The notes: generated from the sequence alone by a model not told the origin. Counted from the first letter of the stretch, positions 24,966 to 34,474 are shown. The stretch: DNA of 64,000 nt from Falsiroseomonas sp051859025 (GCF_051859025.1 NZ_JBHYGL010000039.1:124001-188000); one strand, 5' to 3'. Made by a program: numbers and translations.

Positions 24966-25752
24966 CCTCCCGCCGCCAGATGCCCACCAGGTCCCGCGAC
25001 CAGAGCCGCAGGCCAAGCCCGGGGGGCGCCGAATCGGTGGGGCCCAGCAGCAGGGCGCCGCCCGGCCGCAGCGCCGCGGCCAGATGGCGCAGGACCGTCA
25101 GCTTTCCTTCCGGCGTCATGTAGATCAACACGTTGCGGCACAGGATCACATCGGCTGACGCCTCGGCCAAGCCGCCATGCAGCAGGTTCTCCCGCCGGAA
25201 GCGCACGCCGGGGCGCAAAGCCGCAACCGGTTCGAACCACCCAGCGGCGATGTCGAGTAGCGCCCGGTCCTCCGCCCGTACTTCCCGCAGCGCATCGGGC
25301 GGGCCGAGGCGGTAGCGCGCAGCCTCCGCCGCCTGCAGCGCCGGGCGGGAGACATCGACACCCAGCACCCGCCAGGGATGCCCGCTCCGCACGCCGAGGA
25401 TGGCGAGCGTCCAGGCCTCCTCCCCCGTCGCGCAGCCAGCGGAGACCAGGGACAGTGGCCGCCCCGTGGCGCCCGCCACCAGGTCTGGCAGCACGATCTG
25501 GCGGAACTGGTCGAGTTGCGCGGCGGCGCGGAACATCCGCGTCTCCTGCACCGTCACCGCATCCAGCAGCGCAGCCCAGTCGGGATGGTCGATCCCGGGG
25601 CGATCCATCGGCAGCCGCGCGACCAGCGCGGAGGCACGCACCAGCCGGTTCATCAGGATCTCGGACGCGGCGAAGCCCGCCAGGGCCTCGAGCCGCGCCA
25701 TCACGGCGCCGAAAGGCAGCGCGGCCAGGGCGTGCGACCCGGTATCCGGCAC
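24952..25752 (-). CDS. cheR: Chemotaxis methyltransferase CheR
   Basis: 266 residues. The helical N-terminal part ends in VTVQETRMFR, then an SAM-binding methyltransferase domain with SAGCATGEEAWTLAI, DVSRPALQAA and ILCRNVLIYM. This is the standard CheR set, with no TPR extension. It adds methyl groups to receptor glutamates, opposing CheB. It starts with GTG at 25752, 6 nt after the RsbW-like gene, with a weak ribosome site; ATG at 25701 is an alternative. Confidence 0.92.
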   Translation of the reverse strand: MPDTGSHALAALPFGAVMARLEALAGFAASEILMNRLVRASALVARLPMDRPGIDHPDWAALLDAVTVQETRMFRAAAQLDQFRQIVLPDLVAGATGRPLSLVSAGCATGEEAWTLAILGVRSGHPWRVLGVDVSRPALQAAEAARYRLGPPDALREVRAEDRALLDIAAGWFEPVAALRPGVRFRRENLLHGGLAEASADVILCRNVLIYMTPEGKLTVLRHLAAALRPGGALLLGPTDSAPPGLGLRLWSRDLVGIWRREDAGG

Positions 25753-25758
25753 CGTCGG

Positions 25759-26181
25759 TCAGCCGACCGCGTCCAGCACGGCTGTCAGCCGGTTCAGGCC
25801 ATCCTCCCGGCTGTAGCGCATCGCCTTGGTCATCTGCTGCACGAAATGAACGCCGAGTCCGCCGATCTCCCGGTCCTCCAGCGCCGCATCCGTGTCCGGC
25901 GCGGCCCGCGCCAGCGGGTCGAAGGCACGCCCGTCATCCTCCACGGTGGCGATCACTTCATCCGCCTCCGTCCGCACGGTGACGGCGATGTAGGTGGCGC
26001 CGCCCTCCCCGCCCGTGCCGTGCATGGCGACATTGGCGGCCAACTCCTCCACCACCACCGCCAGGCGATGCGCGGCCTTGGGGGAGAGACCCACCTCCTC
26101 GGCAAATCCCTCCAGCGCGTCGAGCAGACGCGGAACCTCCTCCGTATCGGGCGGTATGGTCAGGGCAAGCGGTTGCGGCAC
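25759..26181 (-). CDS. RsbW-like anti-sigma/serine kinase (HATPase_c_2)
   Basis: 140 residues, GHKL ATPase domain only. N box VVEELAANVAMHG with Asn50, G1 VEDDGRAF at 80-87, G2 GGLGVH at 107-112. Proteins of this size and type phosphorylate a Ser/Thr on a STAS protein and often bind a sigma factor. It begins with GTG at 26181 and is the first gene of the minus-strand chemosensory operon, pairing logically with the PP2C output at 16855-18033. The sigma factor and STAS partner are not in the window. Confidence 0.88.
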   Translation of the reverse strand: MPQPLALTIPPDTEEVPRLLDALEGFAEEVGLSPKAAHRLAVVVEELAANVAMHGTGGEGGATYIAVTVRTEADEVIATVEDDGRAFDPLARAAPDTDAALEDREIGGLGVHFVQQMTKAMRYSREDGLNRLTAVLDAVG

Positions 26182-26369
26182 GTGAGGTGCTCTCTGGAAG
26201 CCGATCGCGGGAAGGTTAGCCGTGGCCGCGGCGCTTGTCGCGCCCCCCGCGCATCAGACCGATGCCGTTGCAACGCCGGAGGGCGGGCGACCCACCCCAC
26301 GGACCAAGCGGGCCACCGGCGCGCACTGCCCGGGGGTGGGCAAGCGCTGCGCCCGGCGTCGCGGATCGA

Positions 26370-28700
26370 TCACCCCGCCAGCGCGCGCCAGACGCGCTCC
26401 GGCGTCAGCGGCATGTCGATGTGATCGATGCCCAGCGCCTCGCACGCCGCGGAGACGATGGCCGGCGGCGCGCCGCAGGCCCCACCCTCCCCGGCCCCCT
26501 TCACGCCCAGGTCGTTGATCGGCGTCGGCACGATGTTGAAGTCGATCGCCATGTCCGGCAGGTCATCGGCCCGCGGCATGGCGTAGTCCTGGAAGGTCGC
26601 GGTCAGGAACTGGCCGCTTTCCGGATCGTACAGCGCGTGTTCCAGCACCGCCTGGCCGAGCCCCTGCGCGATGCCGCCATGCGACTGGCCATGCACCAGC
26701 ATCGGGTTGATCACCACGCCCACGTCATCGACGGCGGCATAGCGCACGACGGTGAGGCGCCCCGTATCCGGGTCGATCTCCACTTCCGCGACATGGCAGC
26801 CATTGGGGAAGTTGCATTCGGTGCTGCGCTTGTAGAGCACCTGTTCGTCGAGGCCGGTCTTTTCGCCAGCCGGCAGCTTCGCGGGATCCTGGGCGGCGAC
26901 CACCACCTGCTTCCACGTCACGGCCATATCCGTGCCCGCGACCGCGAATTGCCCGGCAACGAGTTCGATATCGGCCACGCCGGCTTCCAGCAGATGCGCG
27001 GCGATCCGCTTCGCCTTGGCCAGCACGGCTTCGGAGGCCCGCGACGATGCGACGCCACCCATCTGGGAGGAGCGTGAGCCACCCGTGCCGAAGCCCTGCT
27101 CCACCTGGTCGGTATCGCCCTGGATCAGTTCCACATCCTCGAACGGAATGCCGAGGCGGGCATGGACGATCTGGGCGAAGGCGGTCTCATGCCCCTGCCC
27201 GTGGCTGAAGGTGCCGACATGCAGCCGCGCCTTGCCTTCCGGCGTCATCACCACCCGCGCCCATTCCTGCGGCTGGCCGCCCGACGCCTCCACGAAATAG
27301 CCGATGCCGATGCCGCGCTTCTTCCCCGCAGCCTCCGACGCCGCCTTGCGCGCGGGATAGCCATCCCAATCCGCGAGCTTGAGCGCCATGGCCTGCGTAC
27401 CGCTGAAATCGCCGCTGTCCAGCACGTTGCCGACGCAATTCTTGTACGGCATCTGGTCCGCGCGGATGAAGTTGCGGCGCCGGATCTCATCCTTGCCGAT
27501 CCCGAACTGCGCCGCGCCGATATCGAGCAGCCGTTCGATCGTATAGGCGATCTCCGGCCGGCCCGCGCCGCGATAGGCGTCCGTCGGCACGGTGTTGGTG
27601 AAGGCGCACCGCACCTGGAGATTCACGGCCTGCAGGTCATAGACCGTGCCCGCGATACGCGCCCCCGCCACGGTCGGGATGCGCGGCCCGAAATCGAACA
27701 GATAGGCGCCCATGGCCGCGATGGTACGGGCGCGCATCCCCAGCGCCTTGCCATTCGCGTCGAAGGCCATCTCCGCCGTCGTCACGTGATCGCGGCCATG
27801 CGGGTCGCTCACCATCGTCTCGCTGCGATCGGACCGCCACTTGACCGGCCGGCCGAGCCGCTTCGCCGCCCACAACACCAGCGCGGATTCCGGAAAATTC
27901 TTCCCGCGCAGCCCGAAGCCGCCACCGACATCGCGGGAGATCACGCGCACCTTCTCCAGCGGCACCTTGAAGGCGAACTTCGCCAGCGACTCCCGCACCT
28001 TCATCGCGCCCTGGCTCGGGCTGTGCAGTTCGTAGCGCTCCCGCTCCGCATCCCATCGGCCGATGGCGACGCGCGGTTCCATCGGGTTGCCGACCAGGCG
28101 GTTCTGCACCAGTTCGACCCGCGCCACGGTGTGCGCCTGCGCGAAGGCCGCATCGGCCTCCGCCTCCCGCCCGTTCGACCAGTGGACGCAGAGGTTGCTG
28201 CCATTCTCCTCCCAGATCACCGGCGCGCCGGGGTCCAGCGCGCGGGCGGTGTCGGTGATGGCGGGCAGCGGCTCGTAGTCGATCTCGACCAGTTCGCAGG
28301 CGTCCTGTGCCTGGGCCCGGGTTTCCGCCACCACGGCCACGACCAGGTCGCCCACGAAGCGCACGCGGTCCGTCTGCAGAATGGTGCGCGGCGGCGCATA
28401 GAGCGGCTGCGTGCCGTCCATCGCCGGCACCTCCACCATCACCGGGAACAGGCCGATGCCGTCGGCTTCCGCATCCTGCCCCGTCAGCACCGCCAGCACG
28501 CCGGGCGCGGCGCGCGCGGCATCCAGGTTGACGGACAGTATCCGCGCATGGGCGTGGGGGGAGCGCAGCACCGCGAGATGCGCCTGGCCCTCGACATTGA
28601 TGTCATCCGTGTAGGTGCCGCGGCCGGTGAGGAGGCGCACATCCTCCTTCCGCCGCACCGGTTGGCCGATGCCGAACTGGTCGCCCACCATCTGGTCCAT
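26370..28700 (-). CDS. Molybdopterin-binding subunit of a xanthine dehydrogenase-family hydroxylase
   Basis: 776 residues, large subunit of the CoxL/aldehyde oxidase type, which hydroxylates an aldehyde or N-heterocycle using water. Seen: IGQPVRRKEDVRLLTGRGTYTDD opening, DVGGGFGLRGKNFPE, the AYRGAGRPE loop that marks form II enzymes rather than true CO dehydrogenase, a GQGHETAFAQI cofactor loop, and the C-terminal VKGAGEGG with the catalytic Glu near 738. The FAD and 2Fe-2S subunits that normally accompany it are absent from this operon. It is the last gene of the eleven-gene operon. Confidence 0.9.
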   Translation of the reverse strand: MDQMVGDQFGIGQPVRRKEDVRLLTGRGTYTDDINVEGQAHLAVLRSPHAHARILSVNLDAARAAPGVLAVLTGQDAEADGIGLFPVMVEVPAMDGTQPLYAPPRTILQTDRVRFVGDLVVAVVAETRAQAQDACELVEIDYEPLPAITDTARALDPGAPVIWEENGSNLCVHWSNGREAEADAAFAQAHTVARVELVQNRLVGNPMEPRVAIGRWDAERERYELHSPSQGAMKVRESLAKFAFKVPLEKVRVISRDVGGGFGLRGKNFPESALVLWAAKRLGRPVKWRSDRSETMVSDPHGRDHVTTAEMAFDANGKALGMRARTIAAMGAYLFDFGPRIPTVAGARIAGTVYDLQAVNLQVRCAFTNTVPTDAYRGAGRPEIAYTIERLLDIGAAQFGIGKDEIRRRNFIRADQMPYKNCVGNVLDSGDFSGTQAMALKLADWDGYPARKAASEAAGKKRGIGIGYFVEASGGQPQEWARVVMTPEGKARLHVGTFSHGQGHETAFAQIVHARLGIPFEDVELIQGDTDQVEQGFGTGGSRSSQMGGVASSRASEAVLAKAKRIAAHLLEAGVADIELVAGQFAVAGTDMAVTWKQVVVAAQDPAKLPAGEKTGLDEQVLYKRSTECNFPNGCHVAEVEIDPDTGRLTVVRYAAVDDVGVVINPMLVHGQSHGGIAQGLGQAVLEHALYDPESGQFLTATFQDYAMPRADDLPDMAIDFNIVPTPINDLGVKGAGEGGACGAPPAIVSAACEALGIDHIDMPLTPERVWRALAG

Positions 28701-28726
28701 CGAACGTCTTCCCTTGTGTTCTTTAT

Positions 28727-30136
28727 TCAGTAGTGGCCGGCGACCGTGGCCGCGCTTTGCCCCGCGATACGCCCCAGCGTCACGGCGCTGAGCAACCCGT
28801 TGCCGGAGAGGTAGCCGCCAGCCTCCGGCCCCGAAACGCCGCAGGCCGCGCCGCCGGCCGCGAACAGGTTGGGGATGATACCGCCACCCGCAAGCCGCAC
28901 GCGCGCGCCTTCATCGACCACAAGCCCGCCCTGGCTGTGGAACAGCGCGCCGGTCACGCGCACGGCGCAGAGCGGCGCGGCCAGCGGCGCCACGCCTTGC
29001 CAGTTGCGGCCGAAGCCATCCGTCGCGCCATCGCGCTTCAGGCGCGCGACATCATCGAAGGTCGAGAGGAAGGCGTCCTCCGGCAGCTTCATCAGGCGCG
29101 CCAGTTCGCCTGGCGTCTCCGCGCTGATCACCGCGCCCGCTGCCTGGGCCTGGCGGAAATCCTCGAACTGCGCGGTGATGCCGGCGATGCGGCTGTCGAA
29201 GACATCCCAGGCGACGGCGCCGGGCTGGCCCATCACGGCGACGCCCGCCTCCGAATAGCCGGAGGATTCATTCCAGAACCGCCGGCCCTCCACATTCACC
29301 TGGAAGCCGCCTTCCATGATGACGGCCCAGGAGACGAGGATGCCCTGCGGATGGGCCACGGACCCATGCCCCTGGTGGCCGGTCATGTCGCGCAGTTCCG
29401 CGCCGATCTGCTCGCCCCAGGAAAGCGCCTCGCCCTCATTCCCGGGATGGCCGAAATAGACGGCCTCCGCGAGTTCGGGGATGTATTTCCGCACGAGTTC
29501 CTTGTTGCCGGCATAGCCGCAGCAGGCGAGCACGATGGCCTTGGCGCCGATGCGTTCCTCGCTGCCATCCGGGCGCTGTGCCACCAGACCACGGAGGCGG
29601 CCCTGTTCGTCCGCAACCAAGGTGGTGACGCGCGCTTCCGTCAGCAGCGGAACGCCCGCCGCTTCCGCCGCGCTGCGCAGACGGTCCACGAGTTCCGCGC
29701 CGCTCCGGCTCGGCAGCCCATGCATCCGGCGATGCGTATGGCCCGGGTAGGAGAAGTCATGCACGACGGAAAAATCGAGCCCGTGGCGATCGGCGAGCCA
29801 TTCGATCGCCTGGCCCGCATTCTGTGCGACGGTTTGCACCGTGGTGGGTTCAGCCTGGCCATGCGCCTTCTTCTGGATGTCGCGCGCGAAGGTCTCCACA
29901 TCATCCTCGATGCCATGCGCGCGCTGGAAGCGCGTGCCCGCCGCCGGGATGAGGCCCGCGCTGAGGGACGTGCTGCCCCGCGGCACCGGATCGCGTTCCA
30001 GCAGCAGCGGCTCCACGCCGGCATCCAGGCAGGAGAGTGCCGCCACCAGGCCGGCCGCGCCGGCGCCGATGATGGCGACCGGGACCTCGATCTCGAAGGC
30101 CGGATTGGCCTCGGTGACGACGCGGCCGATGCTCAT
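28727..30136 (-). CDS. FAD-dependent fumarate reductase/tricarballylate dehydrogenase-like flavoprotein
   Basis: 469 residues of the FAD_binding_2 family. FAD motif VAIIGAGAAGLVAALSCLDAG near residue 18, a GSTSLSAGLIPAAGT segment, and a C-terminal FAAGGAACGVSGPEAGGYLSGNGLL flavin loop. Relatives reduce or oxidise a carbon-carbon bond next to a carboxylate. The ATG at 30136 overlaps the isochorismatase-fold gene stop by ATGA; the frame is open upstream but that part is inside the neighbour. The substrate is probably an unsaturated or saturated carboxylate from the pathway, which is inference. Confidence 0.86.
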   Translation of the reverse strand: MSIGRVVTEANPAFEIEVPVAIIGAGAAGLVAALSCLDAGVEPLLLERDPVPRGSTSLSAGLIPAAGTRFQRAHGIEDDVETFARDIQKKAHGQAEPTTVQTVAQNAGQAIEWLADRHGLDFSVVHDFSYPGHTHRRMHGLPSRSGAELVDRLRSAAEAAGVPLLTEARVTTLVADEQGRLRGLVAQRPDGSEERIGAKAIVLACCGYAGNKELVRKYIPELAEAVYFGHPGNEGEALSWGEQIGAELRDMTGHQGHGSVAHPQGILVSWAVIMEGGFQVNVEGRRFWNESSGYSEAGVAVMGQPGAVAWDVFDSRIAGITAQFEDFRQAQAAGAVISAETPGELARLMKLPEDAFLSTFDDVARLKRDGATDGFGRNWQGVAPLAAPLCAVRVTGALFHSQGGLVVDEGARVRLAGGGIIPNLFAAGGAACGVSGPEAGGYLSGNGLLSAVTLGRIAGQSAATVAGHY

Positions 30137-30741
30137 GACAGCGTCGCCAGTTCCTCGGCGATGGTGCTGATCTTCGCCACGGGGCGCAGCGCCTCGATCG
30201 CCGTCTTGTGCAGTTCCTCGGTGAAGGCGGCGCAGGCGTCTTCCAGCACCGTCACCTCGAACTCCCGCACATGCGCGCCGCGTACGGTGGAAGCGACGCC
30301 GCCATTCGTCACGATGCCACTGACCAGCAGCCTGCGGATGCCCGCCTTGCGCAACACCCACTCAAGCCGCGTCTGGTAGAAGGCGTCATACCCCACCTTC
30401 TCCACCGGCAGGTCGGAGGGCGCGAGTTCTTCCACCACCTGGTGGCCCCAACCCCCCATGACGAAATCGCCCTTCTTGAGGAAGGGCCGCATGGCCTTCA
30501 GGTGCGGGTCGATCCAGGGCTCGCCACCCTTGCCCGTGAACAGCGTGAAATGGGTGGAGGCGATCCACCCGCCCTTCGCCCGCATCGCATCCGCCAGCGG
30601 CTTGAGGCGCGCGGGAATGGCCGCGATGGCCGGCGCGGAATAGCCCGCGCGGCCATAGGCGCCTTCAGGATGAATGAAGTCGTTCTGCAGATCGCAGAGC
30701 AGCAGTGCGGTCTGCGAAAGGGGGATCGTCGCCTCGGCCAT
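30133..30741 (-). CDS. Isochorismatase-fold hydrolase lacking the catalytic Cys
   Basis: 202 residues. The family (isochorismatase, N-carbamoylsarcosine amidase, nicotinamidase) mostly uses an Asp-Lys-Cys triad. Asp17 (CDLQNDF) and Lys115 (VEKVGYDAF) are present. The segment that normally reads TNVCVEST is TNGGVAST here, so Cys is Gly148. A Cys-free centre is known in isochorismatases proper, which cleave a vinyl ether by acid catalysis, so amidase activity is doubtful. Start ATG at 30741 has GGGAG upstream and follows the hydantoinase A stop by 5 nt. Confidence 0.87.
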   Translation of the reverse strand: MAEATIPLSQTALLLCDLQNDFIHPEGAYGRAGYSAPAIAAIPARLKPLADAMRAKGGWIASTHFTLFTGKGGEPWIDPHLKAMRPFLKKGDFVMGGWGHQVVEELAPSDLPVEKVGYDAFYQTRLEWVLRKAGIRRLLVSGIVTNGGVASTVRGAHVREFEVTVLEDACAAFTEELHKTAIEALRPVAKISTIAEELATLS

Positions 30742-30746
30742 CGCCG

Positions 30747-32801
30747 TCACTCCCGTTCGATGATGAGGTTGCCGAAGCGATCCGTGCGCGCGACCAGGTC
30801 CGGATCGACGACGACCGTCGCATCCCCCTGCTCCAGGATCGCCGGGCCGTGCACGCGGGAGCCTTCCGGCAGGTCGAGCCGCGACCACACCGTGGCGGTG
30901 TGCCAGGCGCCATCGAACCACACCTGCCGCGCGCCCCGCGCCGCATTCTCCACCGTCGCATCCTTGGGTGGTGCCAGCGCCGTCAGGTCGAAATCCGGGC
31001 GGATGCCGATGGCGGCCGTGCGGAGGGAGACGATGCGGATGCCGAGGCCCGGCAGAAGGCGGCTGAAGGCCGTCTGGTAGGCAGCCTCGAAGGCCATGCG
31101 GATGATGGCCTCCGACACGCCCGTCGTGCCGTTCCTCACATGCACGGGCAGCGGTACGCCGACCGTGTGGGTCTGGCCGGCATAGTGCATGTCCAATTCG
31201 AAGCGGATCTCGATCCGCTCCACCGGCAGTCCCGCCGCTTCCACCACGGCGCGTGCGGCGGTGGCTTCCTCCACCATCCGCTGGTCAAGCGCCGCGGCAT
31301 CGATGCCGTCCAGGTTGCGGTTCAGCGTCCGCACCTGGTCATGCCGCACATCGGCAATGACGCAGCCGATAGCACTCGTCACGCCGGGGAAGCGTGGCAC
31401 CAGCGCCGCTTGCAGGCCGACTTCCTTGATGAGCGCGCCGACATGCAGCGCGCCGCCACCACCGAAGGGCAGCGCCACGAATTTCTGCGGATCATGCCCG
31501 CGCTCGATCGACACGAGCCTGATGGCGCCCGCCATCTTGGCATTGGCCACGCGCACCACGGCCTCCGCCGCCGCCATGGCATCGAGGCCCAGCGGTTGGC
31601 CCACATGATGCAGCAGCGCCGCCTTCGCACCCTCCACATCCAGCCGCGCCAGCGCGCCGCCGATGGGCTTGTCCGCATTGATCCGGCCCAGCACGACATT
31701 CGCATCGGTCAGCGTCGGCCGCGTATTGCCCTGCCCGTAGCAGACCGGCCCGGGCCGGCTGCCCGCGCTTTCGGGCCCCACCTGCAACAACCCGCCACGA
31801 TCGACGTGGGCAATGGAGCCACCGCCGGCGCCGATGGTCGTGATCTCGATCATCGGGCTCCGGATCACCAGGCCGAAATCGATCGTCGCCTGCGCCGCCA
31901 GCGCCATCTCTCCGCCTGCGACCAGCGATACGTCGAAGGACGTGCCGCCCAGGTCGCAGGTGATCGCATTCTCGAAGCCCGCTGCCTTGGCGATGGCCGC
32001 CGCGGCGATGACACCAGCCGCGGGGCCGGACAGCGCCGTGCGCGCCGGCACGCTGCGCGCCGTCGCGGTGGACATGATGCCGCCATTGGACTGCACGATG
32101 TGGAAGCGCCCGCCGAAGCCCGCGTATTCAAGCGCGCCTTCCAGCTTGCCGAGGTAGCTCGCCACGCCGGGTTGCAGATAGGCGTTGAGCGCGGTGGTGG
32201 AGGCGCGCTCGAACTCCCGGATCTCCGGCAGGATTTCCGAGGAAACACTGACATGCGGCGTCGGCCAGATCGCGCGCACGGCCTTCGCCGCCGCGGCCTC
32301 GTTCACCCCGCTCGCATAGGCATTGATGAAGACGATCGCGCAGGCTTCGGCGCCGCGCGCCAGCAATTCACGCGCCGCGGCTTCCACCGCCGCGATATCG
32401 ACAGGCGTGTGCACCGTGCCATCGGCCAGCGTGCGTTCCGGCACCTCGAAGCGCATATCGCGGTCCGTGATGGGCAGGAACTCGCCCCAGAGGCCCCAGG
32501 TGTTGCGCCGGTCCCGCCGCCGCATCTCCAGCACATCGCGGAACCCCGCGGTGGTGATGACGCCAAGCTTCGCACCCTTGCGTTCCAGCAGCGCATTGGT
32601 GCCGACCGTCGTGCCATGCACGATCGCCTCGAACCCCGCAGGCCCACCGAGCGCGCGTAGCCCGTTCATGAAGCCCACGGCCTCATCACCGCGGTTCGAC
32701 GGCACCTTCGCCGTGCGGAAGGATGCCGTGCCCGGATCATAGAGGAACAGGTCGGTAAACGTGCCGCCGACGTCCACGCCGACGATGGGTGCGCTGCTCA
32801 T
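30747..32801 (-). CDS. hyuA: Hydantoinase/oxoprolinase family protein, subunit A
   Basis: 684 residues. The ATP-dependent ring-opening family cleaves hydantoins, 5-oxoproline or N-methylhydantoin, and includes acetone carboxylase-type relatives. Seen: the N-terminal GVDVGGTFTDLFLYD nucleotide motif, VHGTTVGTNALLERKG, and the mid-protein DLGGTSFDVSLVAGG motif. It overlaps subunit B by ATGA and is followed by the isochorismatase-fold gene. Works as a complex with subunit B in the cytoplasm. Substrate most likely a cyclic amide brought in by the Liv-type transporter. Confidence 0.93.
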   Translation of the reverse strand: MSSAPIVGVDVGGTFTDLFLYDPGTASFRTAKVPSNRGDEAVGFMNGLRALGGPAGFEAIVHGTTVGTNALLERKGAKLGVITTAGFRDVLEMRRRDRRNTWGLWGEFLPITDRDMRFEVPERTLADGTVHTPVDIAAVEAAARELLARGAEACAIVFINAYASGVNEAAAAKAVRAIWPTPHVSVSSEILPEIREFERASTTALNAYLQPGVASYLGKLEGALEYAGFGGRFHIVQSNGGIMSTATARSVPARTALSGPAAGVIAAAAIAKAAGFENAITCDLGGTSFDVSLVAGGEMALAAQATIDFGLVIRSPMIEITTIGAGGGSIAHVDRGGLLQVGPESAGSRPGPVCYGQGNTRPTLTDANVVLGRINADKPIGGALARLDVEGAKAALLHHVGQPLGLDAMAAAEAVVRVANAKMAGAIRLVSIERGHDPQKFVALPFGGGGALHVGALIKEVGLQAALVPRFPGVTSAIGCVIADVRHDQVRTLNRNLDGIDAAALDQRMVEEATAARAVVEAAGLPVERIEIRFELDMHYAGQTHTVGVPLPVHVRNGTTGVSEAIIRMAFEAAYQTAFSRLLPGLGIRIVSLRTAAIGIRPDFDLTALAPPKDATVENAARGARQVWFDGAWHTATVWSRLDLPEGSRVHGPAILEQGDATVVVDPDLVARTDRFGNLIIERE

Positions 32802-34474
32802 GCCTGGTATCCGTAGTCCTGTGCCGCGCGTTCCGCGCTGACGAAGCCCAGCTTGATGTCGCGCGCGACGGCCTCACGCGGCCGCTGCATCGGGTCGCCC
32901 CATCCGCCGCCACCAGGCGCTTCGAGGCGCACGCGCTGCCCGGCCTCGATCTTCACGCCGACGATCTTGCTGGCCATGGGCGGCGTGTTCCAGCCTTCCG
33001 TCGATTGCCACGCGAAGGTGTTCAGCGCCGCCGGGTGCCCACCGCTGACGCCGAAAGGCGCATAGCGCCCGCGTTCGCCCAGCAGTGCCACTTCCGTGGT
33101 GCCCGGCGACAGCGCCTCGATCTCATAGATCGCGCCGACACCGCCGCGATGCAGCCCGGCACCACCGCTATCCGGCCGCAGCGCCCATTGCGTGAACATC
33201 ACGGGATAGGCGGCTTCCAGGATTTCCGCCGGCGGGATCGTCGCGGTGGAGATCGGGTTGTTCGCGTGGTGCAGCCCATCGCTCTCCGGATTGCCGCCGA
33301 GGCCGCCGCCGAAGAAGGAGAACATGACCCAGCGCGTGCCATCCTTGCGCTGGCCGGACAGCGACAGTGCATTGATGGTGCCGAAGGGCGCCGCCGTCGC
33401 GCGTTCCGGCACCGCCTTGCCCAGCGCACCGAAGATCACGCCGATCAGGCGCAGGATCGTCTCGGTATACCCTGCCACCGGCCGCGGTGGTCCCACGCCC
33501 AGCAGCGACGAATCAGGGATCACGAACTCGATCGGCCGCAGCACGCCCGCATTCGCCGGAACATCCGGGAAGGCGTGCTTCAGCGCGACATAGCAGGCCG
33601 CCACCGTCGTCGCCCGGCTGATGTTGATCGGGCCGAGGCAGGCATCGCTGCTGCGGGAGAAGTCGAGCAGCATCGACCCGCCGCGTACCTTCATGTCCAG
33701 CGCGATGACCAGCTTCTCATCGACCACGCCGTCATTGTCGAGGTAGTCCTCGAAGGCATAGTCGCCATCCGGCAGCGCCTCGACCTCCGCCTGCATCAGC
33801 GCCGCGGCGCGGTCCGCCAGCGCGACGAAGGCCGCTTCCACCGTCGCCTCCCCGCTCTCATCCAGCAGCGCCGAAAGCCGGCGCTGGCCGAGGTCGAGCG
33901 CGTTCAGCTGCCCGTTCAAATCGCCCCAGTTGGACTGCGGCACGCGGCTGTTGGCAGCCAGGATATCCAGGATGTCCTGCTGCATCACGCCGGCGCGGAT
34001 CAGCTTCACCGGCGGGAATCGCACGCCTTCCTGGTGGCTTTCCGTGGCGCGCGGATTGTAGTTGCCAGGCACGTTGCCGCCGATGTCGAGCCAATGCCCC
34101 ACGCTCGCCAGCCAGCAGAACAATTGCCCGTTGCGGAACAGCGGCCGCACCAGGCGGAAGTCGTTCAGGTGAGTGCCGCCCTCATACGGATCGTTGAAGA
34201 TGAAGGTGTCGCCGGGATCGAGCCCCGCGCCCGCCTGCACCCGCTTGATGACGGCCTGCACCGCGAAGGACATGGCGCCGACGAAGATCGGCAGCCCCTT
34301 CGTCCCCTGCACCAGCGTGGCGCCGGTTTCCGCATGATAGATGCCGTGGCAGGCGTCCCGCGCCTCCGCGATGATCGGGTTGAACGCGCTGCGATACAGC
34401 GTCGCGTCCATCTCGTCGGCGATCTGCTCCAGCCGTCCCTTGAGGACGGCCAGCGTCACGGCATCCAGACTCAT
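32798..34474 (-). CDS. hyuB: Hydantoinase/oxoprolinase family protein, subunit B
   Basis: 558 residues, partner of subunit A. Seen: FNPIIAEARDACHGIYHAETGATLVQG near the start, DPYEGGTHLNDFRLVRPLF, and the C-terminal VRLEAPGGGGWGDPMQRPREAV, all typical of HyuB/HydB. ATGA overlaps on both sides (with the MmgE/PrpD gene and with subunit A) point to tight coupling and stoichiometric synthesis. Confidence 0.93.
   Translation of the reverse strand: MSLDAVTLAVLKGRLEQIADEMDATLYRSAFNPIIAEARDACHGIYHAETGATLVQGTKGLPIFVGAMSFAVQAVIKRVQAGAGLDPGDTFIFNDPYEGGTHLNDFRLVRPLFRNGQLFCWLASVGHWLDIGGNVPGNYNPRATESHQEGVRFPPVKLIRAGVMQQDILDILAANSRVPQSNWGDLNGQLNALDLGQRRLSALLDESGEATVEAAFVALADRAAALMQAEVEALPDGDYAFEDYLDNDGVVDEKLVIALDMKVRGGSMLLDFSRSSDACLGPINISRATTVAACYVALKHAFPDVPANAGVLRPIEFVIPDSSLLGVGPPRPVAGYTETILRLIGVIFGALGKAVPERATAAPFGTINALSLSGQRKDGTRWVMFSFFGGGLGGNPESDGLHHANNPISTATIPPAEILEAAYPVMFTQWALRPDSGGAGLHRGGVGAIYEIEALSPGTTEVALLGERGRYAPFGVSGGHPAALNTFAWQSTEGWNTPPMASKIVGVKIEAGQRVRLEAPGGGGWGDPMQRPREAVARDIKLGFVSAERAAQDYGYQA

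Noticed and set aside
26370..28700. True CO dehydrogenase large subunit (coxL)
   Set aside because: The active-site loop is AYRGAGR (form II), not the Cys-containing form I loop.
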